DNA of 64,000 nucleotides from Tubiluchus corallicola (GCA_030141605.1 JAQGDQ010002366.1:8660-72659); one strand, 5' to 3'. Shown: positions 36,261 to 48,843, counted from the first letter of the stretch. Notes: generated from the sequence alone by a model not told the origin. Program-made: numbers and translations.

Positions 36261-36720
36261 TAAGTAAGTAAAAGTAGGTAAATGTTTTTTTATAAAAAAG
36301 TTTCATTCTCTCCATGTCTGCTTTACAATTAAGAAGTTACTAGCATAAATTGAGAACAATAAATAAACAAACCAAGTTACATTTCAATTTAAAATACAGC
36401 TGTTAACAAACTTACAATTCATCAAACAAAAACTTTAATGAAGACAAATTCTTGGATACTAAAATATGTATAAAACAGAGTAAAATTTCTGTATTAAATA
36501 AATTTAAAATGAAAATAAGACCAAAAGGAGTACACTATTTTACTACCCAATGATCCGCGTGATAATTAATGAAATAAAAACTATTTAAAATTAATAAAAT
36601 CTAGGAGCACATATAAAAATTGACCGGCACCCAAGACACCTGGCGCCCACTAACAACAGCTATAACCTGATGTCACCACTTATTTGACAGTCTTTTACTT
36701 ATTTATTTTATTTTATTCAC
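36261..36720. other. AT-rich intronic spacer
   Basis: No recognisable feature. The right end may be the 3' untranslated tail of the minus-strand LINE that follows. Confidence 0.35.
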
Positions 36721-37232
36721 ACCCAGTAGTAAAATACAGTCTACACAAAAAAAAGAATAAAACACATAGGCAAAAAACATACAAATAAAATATTTACAAG
36801 AGTGTGGTAAAGACACAAAGAGATTAACTGCTTACATGTGTCTATTGTGTACTTATGCATTTAGGGAATTTATGCAAGTTAACTTTATATAAGTGGCTTT
36901 TAAACAACTTAATATTTAGTGCAGCTACGAGGGTGCACCATCAATATATGCAGACAATGAGTTCCAAATCGGTACAACATGATTTGAGAAAAATTGACCA
37001 AATGATACTTTAGCTGTTCGACGCACGAAAAGCTTCAAAGAATGACTTTGTCTTGTTCTATTGCAAGATACTCTGGTAAAAAATTTGACAAAATCAAAAT
37101 CAACTTCTCTATGAAGAATTTGGTAGAATAAAGCTAAATCTTTTTGAATGCGTCTCTCTTCTAAAGACTTTAAATGTAGAACCTTCAGACGCTTAGGATA
37201 TGGCATATACATTAAATTACATCTATAAAATG
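36720..37232 (-). pseudogene. CR1-like LINE, C-terminal part
   Basis: The minus-strand frame 36925-37212 reads MPYPKRLKVLHLKSLEERR, then DLALFYQILHREVDFD, and near the end SNHVVPIWNSL and APS before its stop. This is the characteristic C-terminus of CR1/L2-type LINEs. The tail towards 36720 is AT-rich and may be the 3' UTR. It continues, across an insertion, with the RT at 37965-38640. Confidence 0.8.
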
Positions 37233-37964
37233 GTGTCTAAAGGTCTTGGTATTGCCGGAGCTGGCCACTTGGGGATGAGCTCCCAGTGACCTACAAAGTG
37301 GCTCCAAGAGGCTTGTGCAACTCTACCACCTCTGCCAGACAAACTCCTACGCTCTGCCTCCTCGTGGCGACACTGGTTTTACTAAATGAGCTAGGTGTGA
37401 AAGCGAGCTATTGGCGCTATGACCGATAAAAATGCTTGCACAAGCAGCCAACGGCTAGAGGGCGAAGGAGGTCAAGTGACCCAACGGCCATGTGTAGAGG
37501 AGTAAACCTTCCAAATCAGGAGTGGAGCCCCGAAGGCGGACCAGTGCAGCATGCTCACTGACTCCAGCAGCTCCTGCAGCCAACCTGGTGCCAAACGTAT
37601 CGCTCTGCTTTCCTTTGGACTACACCAGGGAGGAAGAGAGGGGTTCCTGATGTCTGGGCAACTCAGGATCTCCATATACCTTGCCCAGGCGTGCACCCTG
37701 GAGAGGCCACTTCAGTCCAGACTCCACCGTCTCGCCAAACGGGTTTACCCAGAAGCACAATGCGGTTTCAGGGCAGAGAGATCCACCATTGACATGATAT
37801 TCTCTCTAAGACAGCTCCAGGAAAAAAGCCGCGAACAACAAAGACTGTTTATGGCATTCATTGACCTGACCAAAGCATTTGATTTGGTTAGCAGATCGGG
37901 CCTGTTTACACTCCCGCAGAGAATTGGATGCCCCCCAAAGCTGCTGAGACTGATTACTTCCTGT
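37233..37964 (+). mobile_element. Insertion carrying a fragment of another LINE reverse transcriptase
   Basis: This piece splits the minus-strand CR1-like LINE, whose reading resumes on both sides (IESVQ on one side, the FYRCNLMYMPYP region on the other). On the plus strand, 37700-37960 encodes RT motifs: YPEAQCGFRAERSTIDMIF, then FMAFIDLTKAFDLVSR and IGCPPKLLRLI. The RT is cut off mid-domain at the right border, which is odd for a 5'-truncated LINE. The left 450 bases are non-coding and GC-richer. No clear target duplication was found. Confidence 0.65.
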
Positions 37965-38810
37965 ACGCTTTCTATACGGTCAACACTACCCAATAAAGCT
38001 GGATTCCAGACTGGCTAGCAATACTTTACAGTAGGTCTTATGTAAACTATGAACAATAATATGTCTTTACCATCAGTAGAAAACATTCTAAACAACATAT
38101 TTGTAATTCTGTTGGCTTTAGTAGCTGCCTCAATGCATTGGTTTGTCCATTTCAGGTCATGATAAATTATAACACCAAGACCATGCACACTTGCTTCGAC
38201 GGGTAAATAAGAGCCAAAAAGTGATATTCATGGCTCGGATCAGCATTCCCAATATGTATAACATTGCATTTCGGTGTGGCTATAACTAGTTGCCACGCAT
38301 TAGCCTATAAGTTAATTGCATCTAGGGCTGATTGAAGATCACTATTTTGACTTCACCAAAAACTTTGATAGAGTTTTACATCATCTGCAGATAATTTTAC
38401 TATTAGTGCATCAATGACATCATTTAAATCATTAACAAAACACAAAAAAGCCGTCCAAGAGCACTTCCCCGAGGCACACCAGATGTTACACATACATATT
38501 CAGATACATTATTACCAATAGCAACACGTTGTTTTCTATCGTTCAAAAAAGCTTCAATCGACGTTAAAAGATGTCCTACAATGTCATTTGCATGTAATTT
38601 CAAAATTAGTTTGATATGGGAAACAGCCTTGTGGTCAGTACGTCCTTTCTCTCCATTCCGTAGCCGTCCATCTCAAATTCGGCATTTGGTGACGACTCAT
38701 CTAATCTTGTCTCAGTTACATACAAGACATCATCATCGTGCACAGTTAGGAACTTCTTTAAAATTGTACTTATGTTTAAGCGTGCAGTGATGCAGTTGTT
38801 GTAATTTGCC
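37965..38810 (-). pseudogene. CR1-like LINE, endonuclease and RT parts
   Basis: Minus-strand reading gives an endonuclease piece (HDDDVLYVTETRLDES, then FEMDGYGM; 38650-38790). It is joined directly to RT sequence: SHIKLILKLHANDIVGHLL, then FLNDRKQRVAIGN and VTSGVPRGSALG. A thumb-like part near 38150 reads VIYHDLKW. The stretch between endonuclease and RT motif A is deleted, and stops interrupt the RT. Its C-terminus is at 36720-37232. Confidence 0.75.
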
Positions 38811-38814
38811 AACA

Positions 38815-40290
38815 AATCCAAGTGATTTCCGATAAATTTTCTACCGCATCCAAAGACCACTTATATCTCGATCCACTATTAAAGTTTAGATCACAGGTCA
38901 AAGCTTGGTTTACTGCAGAAGTGTTATTGAATGGCAGCTGGCTCCAATTTGATTGTATTCCTGCCATGCTGTACCAATATGAAGAAAATGCTGGAATCTA
39001 TAAACTGTATTAGGTTGCAAGAACGTGGTTATTTTGTCTTTAAATGGAAAGAAAGAGCCAAAACTATTGCCACATTTTAAAGTAATGTGTAGCGGAACAA
39101 GGGGGTAAATTTGCCTAATCATGACTGATTTTGTGTTTTTCACTTGCAAAGACTGAAGACCAATGAACTGTGTAGGTAAATATGCTATTCTTTGGAAACA
39201 GTCTGTACGGAGATTTTCCGGGAAAAGACTTTAACAAGATATTTTTTGGTAAGTTCTTCATGAAATTTGTGATATGTTGATGAAATACAAAAATCTCTAT
39301 GTGCTAAAGCTTAAATAAGGTTGCATTTGAACTGCCTGCAAGTGAAACATTCAAAATCAGCATACAGACTAGTAAACTAGTATTTTTTTACGATCGGATT
39401 TAGATAGATGCCATTCTGTTCATAATGAAGTAGTATATCTAAAAAAGATAAAGAACCATTATTTTCAATATCGCAAGTATATTTGATGCAAGGGTGACAC
39501 AAATTTAAATAATCTAAAAACAAAGGTATGTGGTTGTGATCAATAGAAAAGTGTCATCTACATAATGTTTATCGACAACTTAAATTCTTAAGGACAATTA
39601 TTATGCCAATTTTTCACAGTACACACATAAATATTAGAGCAAAAGTAGGTCGTAAAGGTGAGTCCATCACAGTTCATTGAATTTGTTCATATAAATCACT
39701 ATTAAACAGAAATTGTACGTTTTTTACAGAAACTTCCAACAGATGGCGAAATAGGTCTGAGTTGAGATTACAACAAGATCGATATTATTAAATAGTGAAT
39801 GAATACAGATATCAATAGTTTCATCAAGAGCAATGCTTGTAAATAGACTTTCAACGTCAAAAGTTCACAGCAATTATTCAAACATAGCATTTCTGTAACG
39901 AAGCTGAAGGATCCTGAACAGTGTATTCATTATTAGTAAGGAGTTCACAAATATGTACTAGAAATTTTGAAGTAGCCATACATGACAGTATTGAGAGCAG
40001 AAAGAATACGTCTCATTCGTATATTAGGTTTGTCTACTTTGGGAACACTATATAAAACTACTGGATTAGAGCCACATGGCCAAAGTTGGTTAAAAATTAG
40101 CTTGATCAATTACACCCTGATAAAGTTCTAACCAGATGTTTTACTTTTAAAATACTGTGAATGTTATCAGTGATAAATTTAAGTTTTGTAAAATCGTATA
40201 AAAAGGTTAATTTTACTAATATACTAACACTTATTTAAAATAGTGACTCCATTTCCTTTGTCAGTGCCGGGTGACATTTGAGTACTAAAA
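38815..40290 (-). pseudogene. Penelope-like element remnant
   Basis: Minus-strand translation, with frameshifts, gives motifs of Penelope-type reverse transcriptases in the right order. They are PGTDKGNGVTI (near 40255), SVPKVDKPNIR (near 40040), a VESLFT-like stretch (39850), a YVDDTF-like box (about 39555), HNHIPLFLDYLNLCHPC (39500), and NGSLSFLDIL (39440). A C-terminal part with CGNSFGSFFPFKDKI lies near 39060, where these elements carry a GIY-YIG-type nuclease. Catalytic residues are partly lost. Confidence 0.72.
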
Positions 40291-41027
40291 TCGGATTCTT
40301 TTCTTTAACCTGGGACATCGAGGACCAGTGTCCACCAAACCGAAACTTATACATTCGATTCGTCTCATCAAGACCTTTCATTTGCTATGTATGTACTACA
40401 CGCCACTGTTACTCGACACTGAAAGCATTTGCGCTGCACCTGACCTCATCGATTTTGGTTTTTGCTCCCTACCGAAAAATTTTCCGCACGTAAATAACCC
40501 ATATTCAGCTACGCATAAGACTTCACTTTCACTTATCACATACGAAAAATTGTGAATGGCTCAAAAACTATGTAGGAGGAGATCCAGCCTAACCAAAATA
40601 CATAAAGCCTTGCCTATTCCGTGACCTTTGACCTGTGCTTGGTGGGTCACATGTAAACATAAATCCTACCCGGGGTGTGTGCCTTGTGAGTTTTGTGACC
40701 CTGGCCGTGTGGATGTGCGATATATTAAAGAAACAAAAAAGCCGAAAAATAAAAAAATAAACGTTGGTAAATCAAACAGATTATACTCTTAATAATAAAA
40801 AAATACTATTATAATAAAATAACAACTTTAGGAGATTCAAGAAGATTGGTAAATTTTGATTATCATCAAAAAACACCTCTAAACTGCAAGAAGGGCTGCT
40901 GTTGTTTAAATTCATTCACAAAACGTGCAAATCATGCAGCAGTACTATGCTTCAGAGCAGTTAGAATGTACAGTCTTAAGCAAATGATAGTCGACTTACT
41001 TACAGATGTAAAAATAACGATATTTAC
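40291..41027. other. Intronic stretch, unclassified
   Basis: Non-coding. Includes a GC-richer piece (gtgacctttgacctgtgcttggtgggtcac near 40620) that looks like a dispersed repeat, but no second copy is in the window. Confidence 0.35.
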
Positions 41028-41178
41028 CGACACTTGATTTCAGAAAACTATCTGTACTTCCATACATACTACCATTACTTCCATGTATGTGGCTAACATT
41101 CCCAAGTTGACTGAGATTCGATTCCTCTGACGTTCTTGCAGAAATTATTGATAGCCGCATCACATCGGCAAAGCTTTG
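41028..41178 (-). CDS. Shaw-type K+ channel, inferred C-terminal tail exon
   Basis: On the minus strand the acceptor attctgtttgcag opens a phase-0 frame, exactly as left by the S6 exon donor. The 50 codons are Ser/Gly/Asn-rich (QSFADVMRLS, NVSHIHGSNGSMYGSTD) with no membrane segment. The donor GTGTCG|gtaaat exits in phase 1. A stronger-looking donor, TCT|gtaagt, 24 bases further (boundary 41004), keeps phase 1 and would add eight codons. The clean splice consensus, open frame and matching phases on both sides support a real exon. Its place in the channel gene is inferred from order and phase across an 18.8-kb intron. Confidence 0.62.
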
Positions 41179-42839
41179 CTGCAAACAGAATGCACAAAAA
41201 TGTCCTCAATCTTAAAAAAAGAAACGGAGTCTTGTTAGTACACTGTACCACAAAGGTCTCGACGGTTACAATCAGAAGTGGCTATTTTTAGTGTTATATT
41301 AGTTTTATTTTTATAATTTAATTTTAAGGCGCTAATAATTGCAATGAATTGTGTATACTGGTGACACCTGTGTAATAAGTAATAAATTAGAAAAGCTGAG
41401 CAAAGACAAAAATTACGTTAAACAATACAATTAGTTATCGCGTAAACTCATTTCACATTTTGCATTTCACATTATACGTATATATGTATAAGAAAGGTAA
41501 TTTTTTGAATTGTACAAAATTTGAAATGAATTTCTCACTTTTTGCACAAGTAAGGACATTATTTAACGAACTTTTCACGCCAAACAATGTTTAACCCACT
41601 GATTATACATTTTAATTTTGAATATAAAATAAAACAAGAGAAAATACCGTTTTAAAGGAAGTAGGGCCTACATTATTGCTATTTTGTATTTAAAATTAAA
41701 ACACAATAAAAAGTTTTACAGCAAGCTCGTCAGTCTCAAAACATGATAAAATCATGTTATTTTATTGATTTATTTTTATTTTAAAGTAAAATGAAAACAA
41801 AAAAGAAACATTGTGAAAACGTATCACGAATCTCTTTTCAGGCTTCATTCTAGGAAAGTAAGATAGCTTTATTATAATCCACTTCAGTAGCCAACTCTCT
41901 TTCAATGGAGAGCAAAGCTAATCAGCACAATCTTTCCTCCGCCAAAAAAGGAAGATAGGAATGTTTGTTTCAGCCGGATCATTCAGCAACTGCGCTAGTT
42001 ATTGGTAAGATCAGAAAAATGTGGACAGGTTAGAATAAACAGAAGACACGTCATTGGCGATCATGAATACGAGTACATTGTTGATGGTCAGTTTCTCGTC
42101 ACTTGAATTCGGCGCTCATTTCAAAAACATGGGAGCAAGGTTTTTTAAATAAAGTAACGGTTCCAGAAAATTCTTCCAAAGCCATGCGATTAAAAAACAA
42201 CAAACAAATTGCAGAAGTGAACTGCAGAGTTAAAAAAAATGTCGTAAAAACACCAATATGAAGAAATGTGCTCAGGGGGAGAGGTTGCACCCCCTCGCTC
42301 CTCTATTAGCTACGCCACTTAAAGTGGGGTAATATTCTTTTGAAACCGTGTTAAAAACAGTTAATTACCACAACACTGCAACCACAAATGTTATAAGGTT
42401 TTACCGCCTATTTCACTCATTTCGTAACTTATTTTTATGTGAAAATCAAGTATAAATTTTTACGTATACATGTAGATGTATAATATTTTTTAAATCAAGA
42501 CACAAACATGCTAACTTTTTTGAAGTAGAAAGTTTACATTATTTTGCATTCGCTTTACAAACGTTTTCGTTACTGACCTACAGACATATCCGTTGAAAAA
42601 ACATAACCTGTAGATTGTTGTTTATGTATATATGTTTGTGTATACATGTATAAACCACCATTATAAAAAAACAACAACAAGTAAACGAATTAAATCGATA
42701 CATTTACTACAAAGGAGTATTGTGGCTCAAGCGTACAGAACAAATGAACTCTAATTCATTTAGTTAATGAAAAGGAAAATAATTATACACAGCAATGTTA
42801 CAGAAGAATTTTAATAGCACTTTACACAATTGAATCTAT
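41179..42839. other. AT-rich intronic stretch
   Basis: No exon recognised. A fragment ending gggggagaggttgcaccccctcgctcc near 42280 resembles repeat-derived sequence. Confidence 0.35.
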
Positions 42840-43250
42840 ATTTTACATGGATAGGATTCAGAGAGCCACTGATTCCTATGGTGTTTAAGGCTGTTTCGAG
42901 AAAAATTACAATAATTTTATACAATTATACAGCGTCATCTTAACTACTTGACAAAATTATTATCACCAAGATTTAGAAATTTTAATACTTCACGTATAAA
43001 AATGTCCACTCTTGCGTATCAAATGACTCTTCAAAGTCAATTAATAATAGAATCCAGGGTTGTCGCTTTTTTCTGCTTAAGGCAATAGGTCGTACACTAG
43101 TTTGTGTTTTCAGCTATATATCGGCCTTTTACAAAAGCATTTTGAGTATTACTTATTAATATATCAATAACGCTTTTTGAACACTGCTAAAAAGGCTGCG
43201 AAGATTTTACACTGCGATTTGAATTTTATTATATTGAATGTATTAGCTAT
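42840..43250 (-). pseudogene. L1/Tx1-like LINE reverse transcriptase fragment
   Basis: Minus-strand translation across two frames gives ISNTQNAFVKGRYIAENT followed by ILLLIDFEESFDTQEWTF. This is the motif pair around RT motif A in L1-type LINEs. About 400 bases remain, with stops. Confidence 0.68.
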
Positions 43251-43689
43251 CCCGTCACTTCCTGTCCTATATTTTCCTACTCTTCTCCCCCTCCTATCTC
43301 ATTCATTATTTTATTCCATATTAAGCATACTATAAGCGTTATCAGCGTTATTTGTTTTTATTGTTCTGGTTACGCTTCATTACGGAACTGTCACTTCCAG
43401 ACTCTCCTGTATTATGAAATAGAAAATACGATACCAGGCTCAGTTATTAAAAGCTATTAAAAGTGATTAAGCTATAAGTATTACTCCTTGCCAGTCGCTT
43501 CAATATGTATTAAAATAAATTTAATTTGAGACGTTTCGTTAGCATCAGCTAACATCTTCGAAAACAACTTCGATAGCATTAATGATCGTACTGAGGTTAT
43601 AAAAAATGGCATCCCAATCGGTGAAATTCTCTGCAGTGTCGGGGAATTTACTAGTAAAAGGAAGCTATTGAGATGCTATAAACAACTGC

Positions 43690-45190
43690 CAGATACTATA
43701 AACAACAAATTGTCAAAGACTCCATTTTAACTGCTAAACGTTTAAACTCTGATTTGTTAATCATGGATCATAGGACTGACCAGTAGAACGATACAATAGT
43801 TACTTTCAACGCTGAATCATCCTCAGCCACTGCGCTATCGCAACAATGCTGACTGTTTTAACAACTGTTAGTTCGCACAAACATCTTGGTCTATATCTCT
43901 AATCTGGGATGAAATGGGATGTTCATATACTGTATTCAACAGATAAACGGATCGATATGCTGAAAATAATTTTTTATGTGTTACCCTTCCAGTTTTATAA
44001 ATAATAATAATAATATAATATTATTTATTTATTCCAAAAGCCAAGTACAATTTAACAATATCTTACACAAAAATTCACAATTTGAAAATAACATAAAAAT
44101 AATAAATGAAATATAGCCAAACGATTGATTAATTCAGCGCAGTCAATTATCGGCTCAGATCAGAAGATGAACTTGTAAGGTCTGAGCCGAATAGGCAAAA
44201 TGGAATAACAAAGTTTCAAGATAAAAGGAAGGAAAGCCTGTAAGGTAATAAGTGTAATGATATGATGAGAAACAATGGCGAATGACAAGATGTAGGGATT
44301 AGATTTGCATTAAAATTTTAATAATATTAACAAGCAAATAATTTTGCAAATCTATGATCCGCCCTATTCTTGAATATGCTGACTCTGCTGTGTAATATAC
44401 CTGTCCTGCATGCCTTTCAGATTCTATCGAAAATGTGGGAAAACCTGCGGCCTTTATTTGCTCCAAAGCGATGAAAGCCTCCAATACTGCAAACTTATTA
44501 TATGACAATGACTTTGATCTGCTATCTGATAGAAGACTATTTGTGTGCTTGTATAGCAAAACCGTCCATAGGTCGACAATTAAGCTTTTCTAGCTATTCA
44601 CATATGCTGAACCTCCATTTCGTGAAGATCATTTTGATACCAAGCTCTATGTTATTTCTAAGCTGAGATAATTCACGTTGAAGTTGAGGTGCACGCTATG
44701 CAGCAAATCTTGAGAAAAACTCTGTTAGACGCTGTTTTTTGTCGCGTCTCTACAAAACACTTAGCAACCGTACGAAAGTGTGGTTGCTTATTATGCTACG
44801 CTAATACGGAATTATCTGTTCAGTTCTTAAGAAATCGTAATAACCTATCTTTATTTTGTACTCGTTGTCTTCATAATTCTTTCTTTCCTTTGGCTGTGTC
44901 CGCTTGAAATAACCTTCCTTCTTATACACAATTACCAACCTCGATCAGTAGCCTAAACATAATTTTTTTAAAGAATTATATCGATTTCGCAAACAGACCC
45001 CAAATATTTAACTCACGGTAAAATTCTTTACGGTATGTACTCACTTAAGAATAGGTTTTTCTCAGCTTAATTATCATATAAACATGCATGGTTGTAAAAA
45101 ATCTAGTGGTAATATTGTTGGGAAAAAATGTTCTCGTGGTTATCGTTTTGAACGTATTAGCCATTATTTGCTCGAATGCCCTCTATATGC
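43690..45190 (+). pseudogene. Decayed LINE (jockey/I-like), split by an AT-rich insert
   Basis: Plus-strand pieces include SHKHLGLYL near 43880, MIRPILEYADSA near 44355, and RFERISHYLLECPLYA near 45160. The last is a C-terminal His/Cys motif typical of these LINEs. Between 43995 and 44325 a non-coding AT-rich piece beginning (aat)n interrupts the order. Confidence 0.65.
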
Positions 45191-45244
45191 TGTAAGCTGA
45201 GAGAAACTCATACACAAGTTATATAATTTGTACTTTAATAATAC

Positions 45245-45622
45245 TGTGGATGCGCCCAAACCAATATAAACCAAAACGCAGTACGGCTTTGATTTGGTGC
45301 GATGAACCCCAAATAAATTTATTTTATAAAGTACAAGATCGGAAAAGCAAGAAGAAAATAGTAACTGCAAAAAAGTAGCGAAAAATGATAATAATTTTTT
45401 TATTAACAAACAGTAGTGATTAACAAGTAAGCAAATGAGTTGAGAAAAACTACTGTAGATAGATTTAGTATTACGCATTTAAAATCAAAATTAAAGGGAA
45501 GACATACTATTGCTGGTTTACAAAATATTAGCAATAGGTCACATACGAAATTAATATCACCACTACATGATAATTAGCACTAAAAGTAGAGTCATTTATG
45601 GCTACTTACGATTTTAGTGGCC
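45245..45622 (-). mobile_element. BEL/Pao element, 3' LTR
   Basis: Matches 50068-50400 closely along its whole length. On the minus strand it starts (t/g)gccactaaaatcg and ends gcgcatccaca. It carries a 40-base stretch near 45450 absent from the other copy. Confidence 0.85.
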
Positions 45623-45639
45623 TTATTTAAACATCACAT

Positions 45640-46420
45640 TTGTCCGTAAGATATAATTCGAAAACCAGAACTACATGTACACTGTGACAAGGTATGTACG
45701 AAAATGAGAACGACAGGTCTACAGAGTATAAAGGTTACAGGCTTGTGGTGATTCATTTCAAGTGGTAATGTGTAGTAGGGATATACAGTCGCATTCACGT
45801 CTGGCTCCCCCAAAATGTCTAATGAGAATTTTGCACTGAGTCCAGGCTCCCCGATGGGGGATTCAACTAAATCTCGCACTCAGTGATGAGAACCAGCTTG
45901 GTGATTGATCGTTCCATTTCGCTGTCTTGGATCTTCAGTCTGACGCTTCTGACATCACCACCGGTTTCGGTTGTATACGTTTTGATGACTTTTCCCAGTT
46001 TCCACATGTTTCTAGGCACTGTGTTATCAACTATCAGACAAACATCACCAATACGTAGTGATCTCTTCTTCTGGTGCCACTTTGATCGTGGTTGAAGTAT
46101 GTGGGGATGTACTCACGCCTCCACCTCGACCAGAATTGGTCCACAAGGTATTGTACTCTTCTCCACTGCTTTCTGCAGTAGACGTCTTTGCGTTGGAATA
46201 CACCAGGTGGCGGCAGTATAACTCTTGATTTGGTCGTCAGTATGCTGCTTGGGGTTAATGGCAGAAGCTCATGGTCACTTATAGACTCTACGGTGATAGG
46301 ATGGCTGTTTATGATGGATTCAACTTCAACAAGAAAGGTCCTCAATGACTCAATAGGCTGGGATTTTCGAGCATTAGCTATTCCAACATTCTTCTGCTGG
46401 CACCTATTAGGCGTTCTCAC
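45640..46420 (-). pseudogene. BEL/Pao: integrase C-terminal region and 3' internal end
   Basis: Minus-strand frames read SLRTFLVEVESIINSHPIT (46300), LPLTPSSIL, QWRRVQYLVDQFWSRW, and near 45950 TYTTETGGDVRSVRLK. This is the domain after the integrase core in Pao-type elements. Frameshifts separate the pieces. The last 340 bases (45645-45983) recur at 51268-51606. Confidence 0.82.
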
Positions 46421-47356
46421 GTGCCTCCAGGGACAGCTGGTGGCTAGCTGCAGGGATATTCATCTTCCAGTCAGCTCCATTTTGCAGCAGATAGTCTTGA
46501 ATTTTGGTATGGTCCATTTCTTGTAGTCCACGTTGTATTTCATTGGCAGTTCCAACTAAATTAGTGCCACGATCACTTCTTAATAGTCTGATTGGCCCTC
46601 GTCTGGCTATGAATCTGCGTAATGCCATTATAATGGAATCCGTGTCTAACGAACTAGCTCCAAATGCAGCTCGGCATCTTAGGCACGTAAATATTCCACC
46701 ATATCTCTTGAGCGTTTTTCGACCACTGCGAACAAACAAAGGACCAAACAGGTCTGTACCACAATAAGTGAATGGTGGTGCTGGTGCAAATCTATTGCTA
46801 GGTAGGTCTGACATCTTTTGCTCCTCAACACCACGCCTTAATCTACGGCAAGCTACGCAGGCAGTTATGACTTTGCAGATGCATGAGTTCAGATTCCTCT
46901 GCCAGCATGATGTACTACTTTGGCATGATACCATTTGATGATTAATCTCGATGCCACAGTCTTGCCAGGTACTAAAACCAGATTCTCTTGGAAGGACAAC
47001 TGCGATTTTTGGACTCTAATGCCTGCTCCGATGAGTCCGGCTTCATCAACAAAAGGGCTCAAGCGTAAAAAGTTCTTCGCCAGTTCATTACCAGCACGCT
47101 TCTGAAGCCATAATAGAATTAGTGACTCGGCTTTCTGCAAAGTTTGCACTGAAAATACACCGTTTAACTCGATTTCTTCCAAATGCGAATTTGATTCACT
47201 TGATTTCTTGGTTGCTGTCTTCAACGTGAAGATAGCACAGGCTCTCATAGCCATAGCAGCCACCCATTTCATTTTGTACCAGGATGAGCAGTGAGTCTCC
47301 AAGGCATCTATAATGTCCATTCTTTCAGTTGCAACTTGCAAATGTGAGTCTTGCAT
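46407..47356 (-). pseudogene. BEL/Pao: integrase zinc-binding and core domains
   Basis: From high to low coordinates: the connection region with SLILLWLQKRA, an H/C zinc-binding part (YHAKVVHHAGRG and CVACRRLR), and the integrase core with FTYCGTDLFGPLFV and LLRSDRGTNLVG, which contain the first two acidic residues of the D,D,E triad. The third is lost in a frame change near 46440. A frameshift near 46930 also separates the zinc-binding part. Confidence 0.83.
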
Positions 47357-48240
47357 GCTTCACTTCTGTGTCCGATTCGGAAATACAATAATTTTCACTG
47401 TTGGGCTCCATCCAAAATACTTTAGGTTTCCAAGGAATGCTAGGTCCATTAAACCAGACATCATTCTTCAAAAGTTGGCTGATTGCCTGACCATGTGAAG
47501 CAACATCACTGGTATTATTCTGGGAATCGATGTAGTACCACTGTTTTGCCTCAGACTTGTCCAAAATCTGCTGGACTCGATTTGCTACGTACATCTTGAA
47601 TCTTCGTGAAGAGTTTGTCAAATATCCAGGTACAACTTTGGAATGAGTCCCAAAGAAATGCTTGGCGTTTTCGTAATCCAAATCCGTATCAAGAGAACAT
47701 GCTGCACCAACAGATAGCACAGCAGCACAGAGTTCAAGGCATGGAACTGTAATTGTTTTGATCGGTGAAACTCTGGCTTTACTTCTCACTATGGTGCAGT
47801 GAATTCTTTTCGTATCACCAGTTAGTCTCAAATATGAACAGTTGCCATATCCTAACAATTTAGCATCTGAGAAGTGATTAATTTGCACATTGGCAATTTC
47901 TGTAAAGTTGTCAGGAAACATCTTGGTATGTGTAGCTCTTCCAGAAGTGGCAGGCTTCGTCTCCACTCCTCTCAGCGTACTATTATTAACTGGTTCATCC
48001 CATCCAACTTGGTTACCAGTCAGTTCCTGTAGAATTATCTTGCCAACTAGAATCGCTGGAGATATCAACCCCATAATATCATACATGCTGTATATAGCAG
48101 AAAGTATGCCACGGCGTTGGTGGAGTCTCTTTAAGTTTGACGCGAAAACCAATGTATCAGTATCTATGTACCAACGTAAACCGGAAGCATGTTCAAATTG
48201 CTCGTCAGAGTTCTTAGACATATCTGTTCGTGTGGCATAG
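47325..48240 (-). pseudogene. BEL/Pao: RNase H and connection region
   Basis: An open stretch of 298 codons begins EHASGLRWYIDTDTL. It continues with RRGILSAIYSMYDIMGLISP, HFSDAKLLGYG (RNase H Asp), TITVPCLELCAAVL (Glu) and WYYIDSQNNTSDVASHG. The order and motifs are those of Pao-type polyproteins. Confidence 0.85.
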
Positions 48241-48840
48241 CAACACCGTAATACAGGGACTGAATGTCAGCCAAATGCCACTGGTTCTTGTCTGAATTTG
48301 CAATAAACACTCAGAAGTGAATTGGTTAAGTTGGGTCCTTGTAGTAACTCCATGTTAAGTGCCCTGAAATACACAACTACAGTTGAAAACAACTTGAAGT
48401 TTTCCTTTGCGCTTGTGGAATATGGGATGATGTGGTATGTACCATAATTTTCCCGCTTCTGGTTTTGGCCAGACTGAAACTTTTTTGGTGTAACCATTTT
48501 CTATCATGGAAGTCATGAACTTGGTTTACTCTATTCGGAGACGAAAGTTTTTATGATTTCTTGCTAGATGTCGCATTCTTTGCTCGCCAAGTCGTTCATT
48601 CTCCGGCATGGTAGGATCTTCTCTTCTGAATGGCAGAGGTACAACGTATTTTTCATTTTGGAATACTGTTAGTGCACTAAGTTTCTCCATGAAGAGCTTA
48701 TCCTCCTGTGATTTACCATAACCATTGTTATTGGTATCAAAATTGTTGGCGTTATCAACTGGTACAGCAAATTGACGTGCCGAGACTTGATTAACGGCGG
48801 CATCTTTGCATAATACTCGGTTGTAAGTTGCTTTCATCAA
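48241..48840 (-). pseudogene. BEL/Pao: reverse transcriptase, palm deleted
   Basis: N-terminal RT motifs are present (EKYVVPLPFRREDP, LGEQRMRHL, LLQGPNLTNSLLSVYCKFRQE). A second frame then gives ADIQSLYYGVAMPHEQ. After this the sequence jumps to the RNase H connection, so the segment holding the catalytic YVDD box is missing. The element cannot be autonomous. Confidence 0.78.
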
Positions 48841-48843
48841 ATT

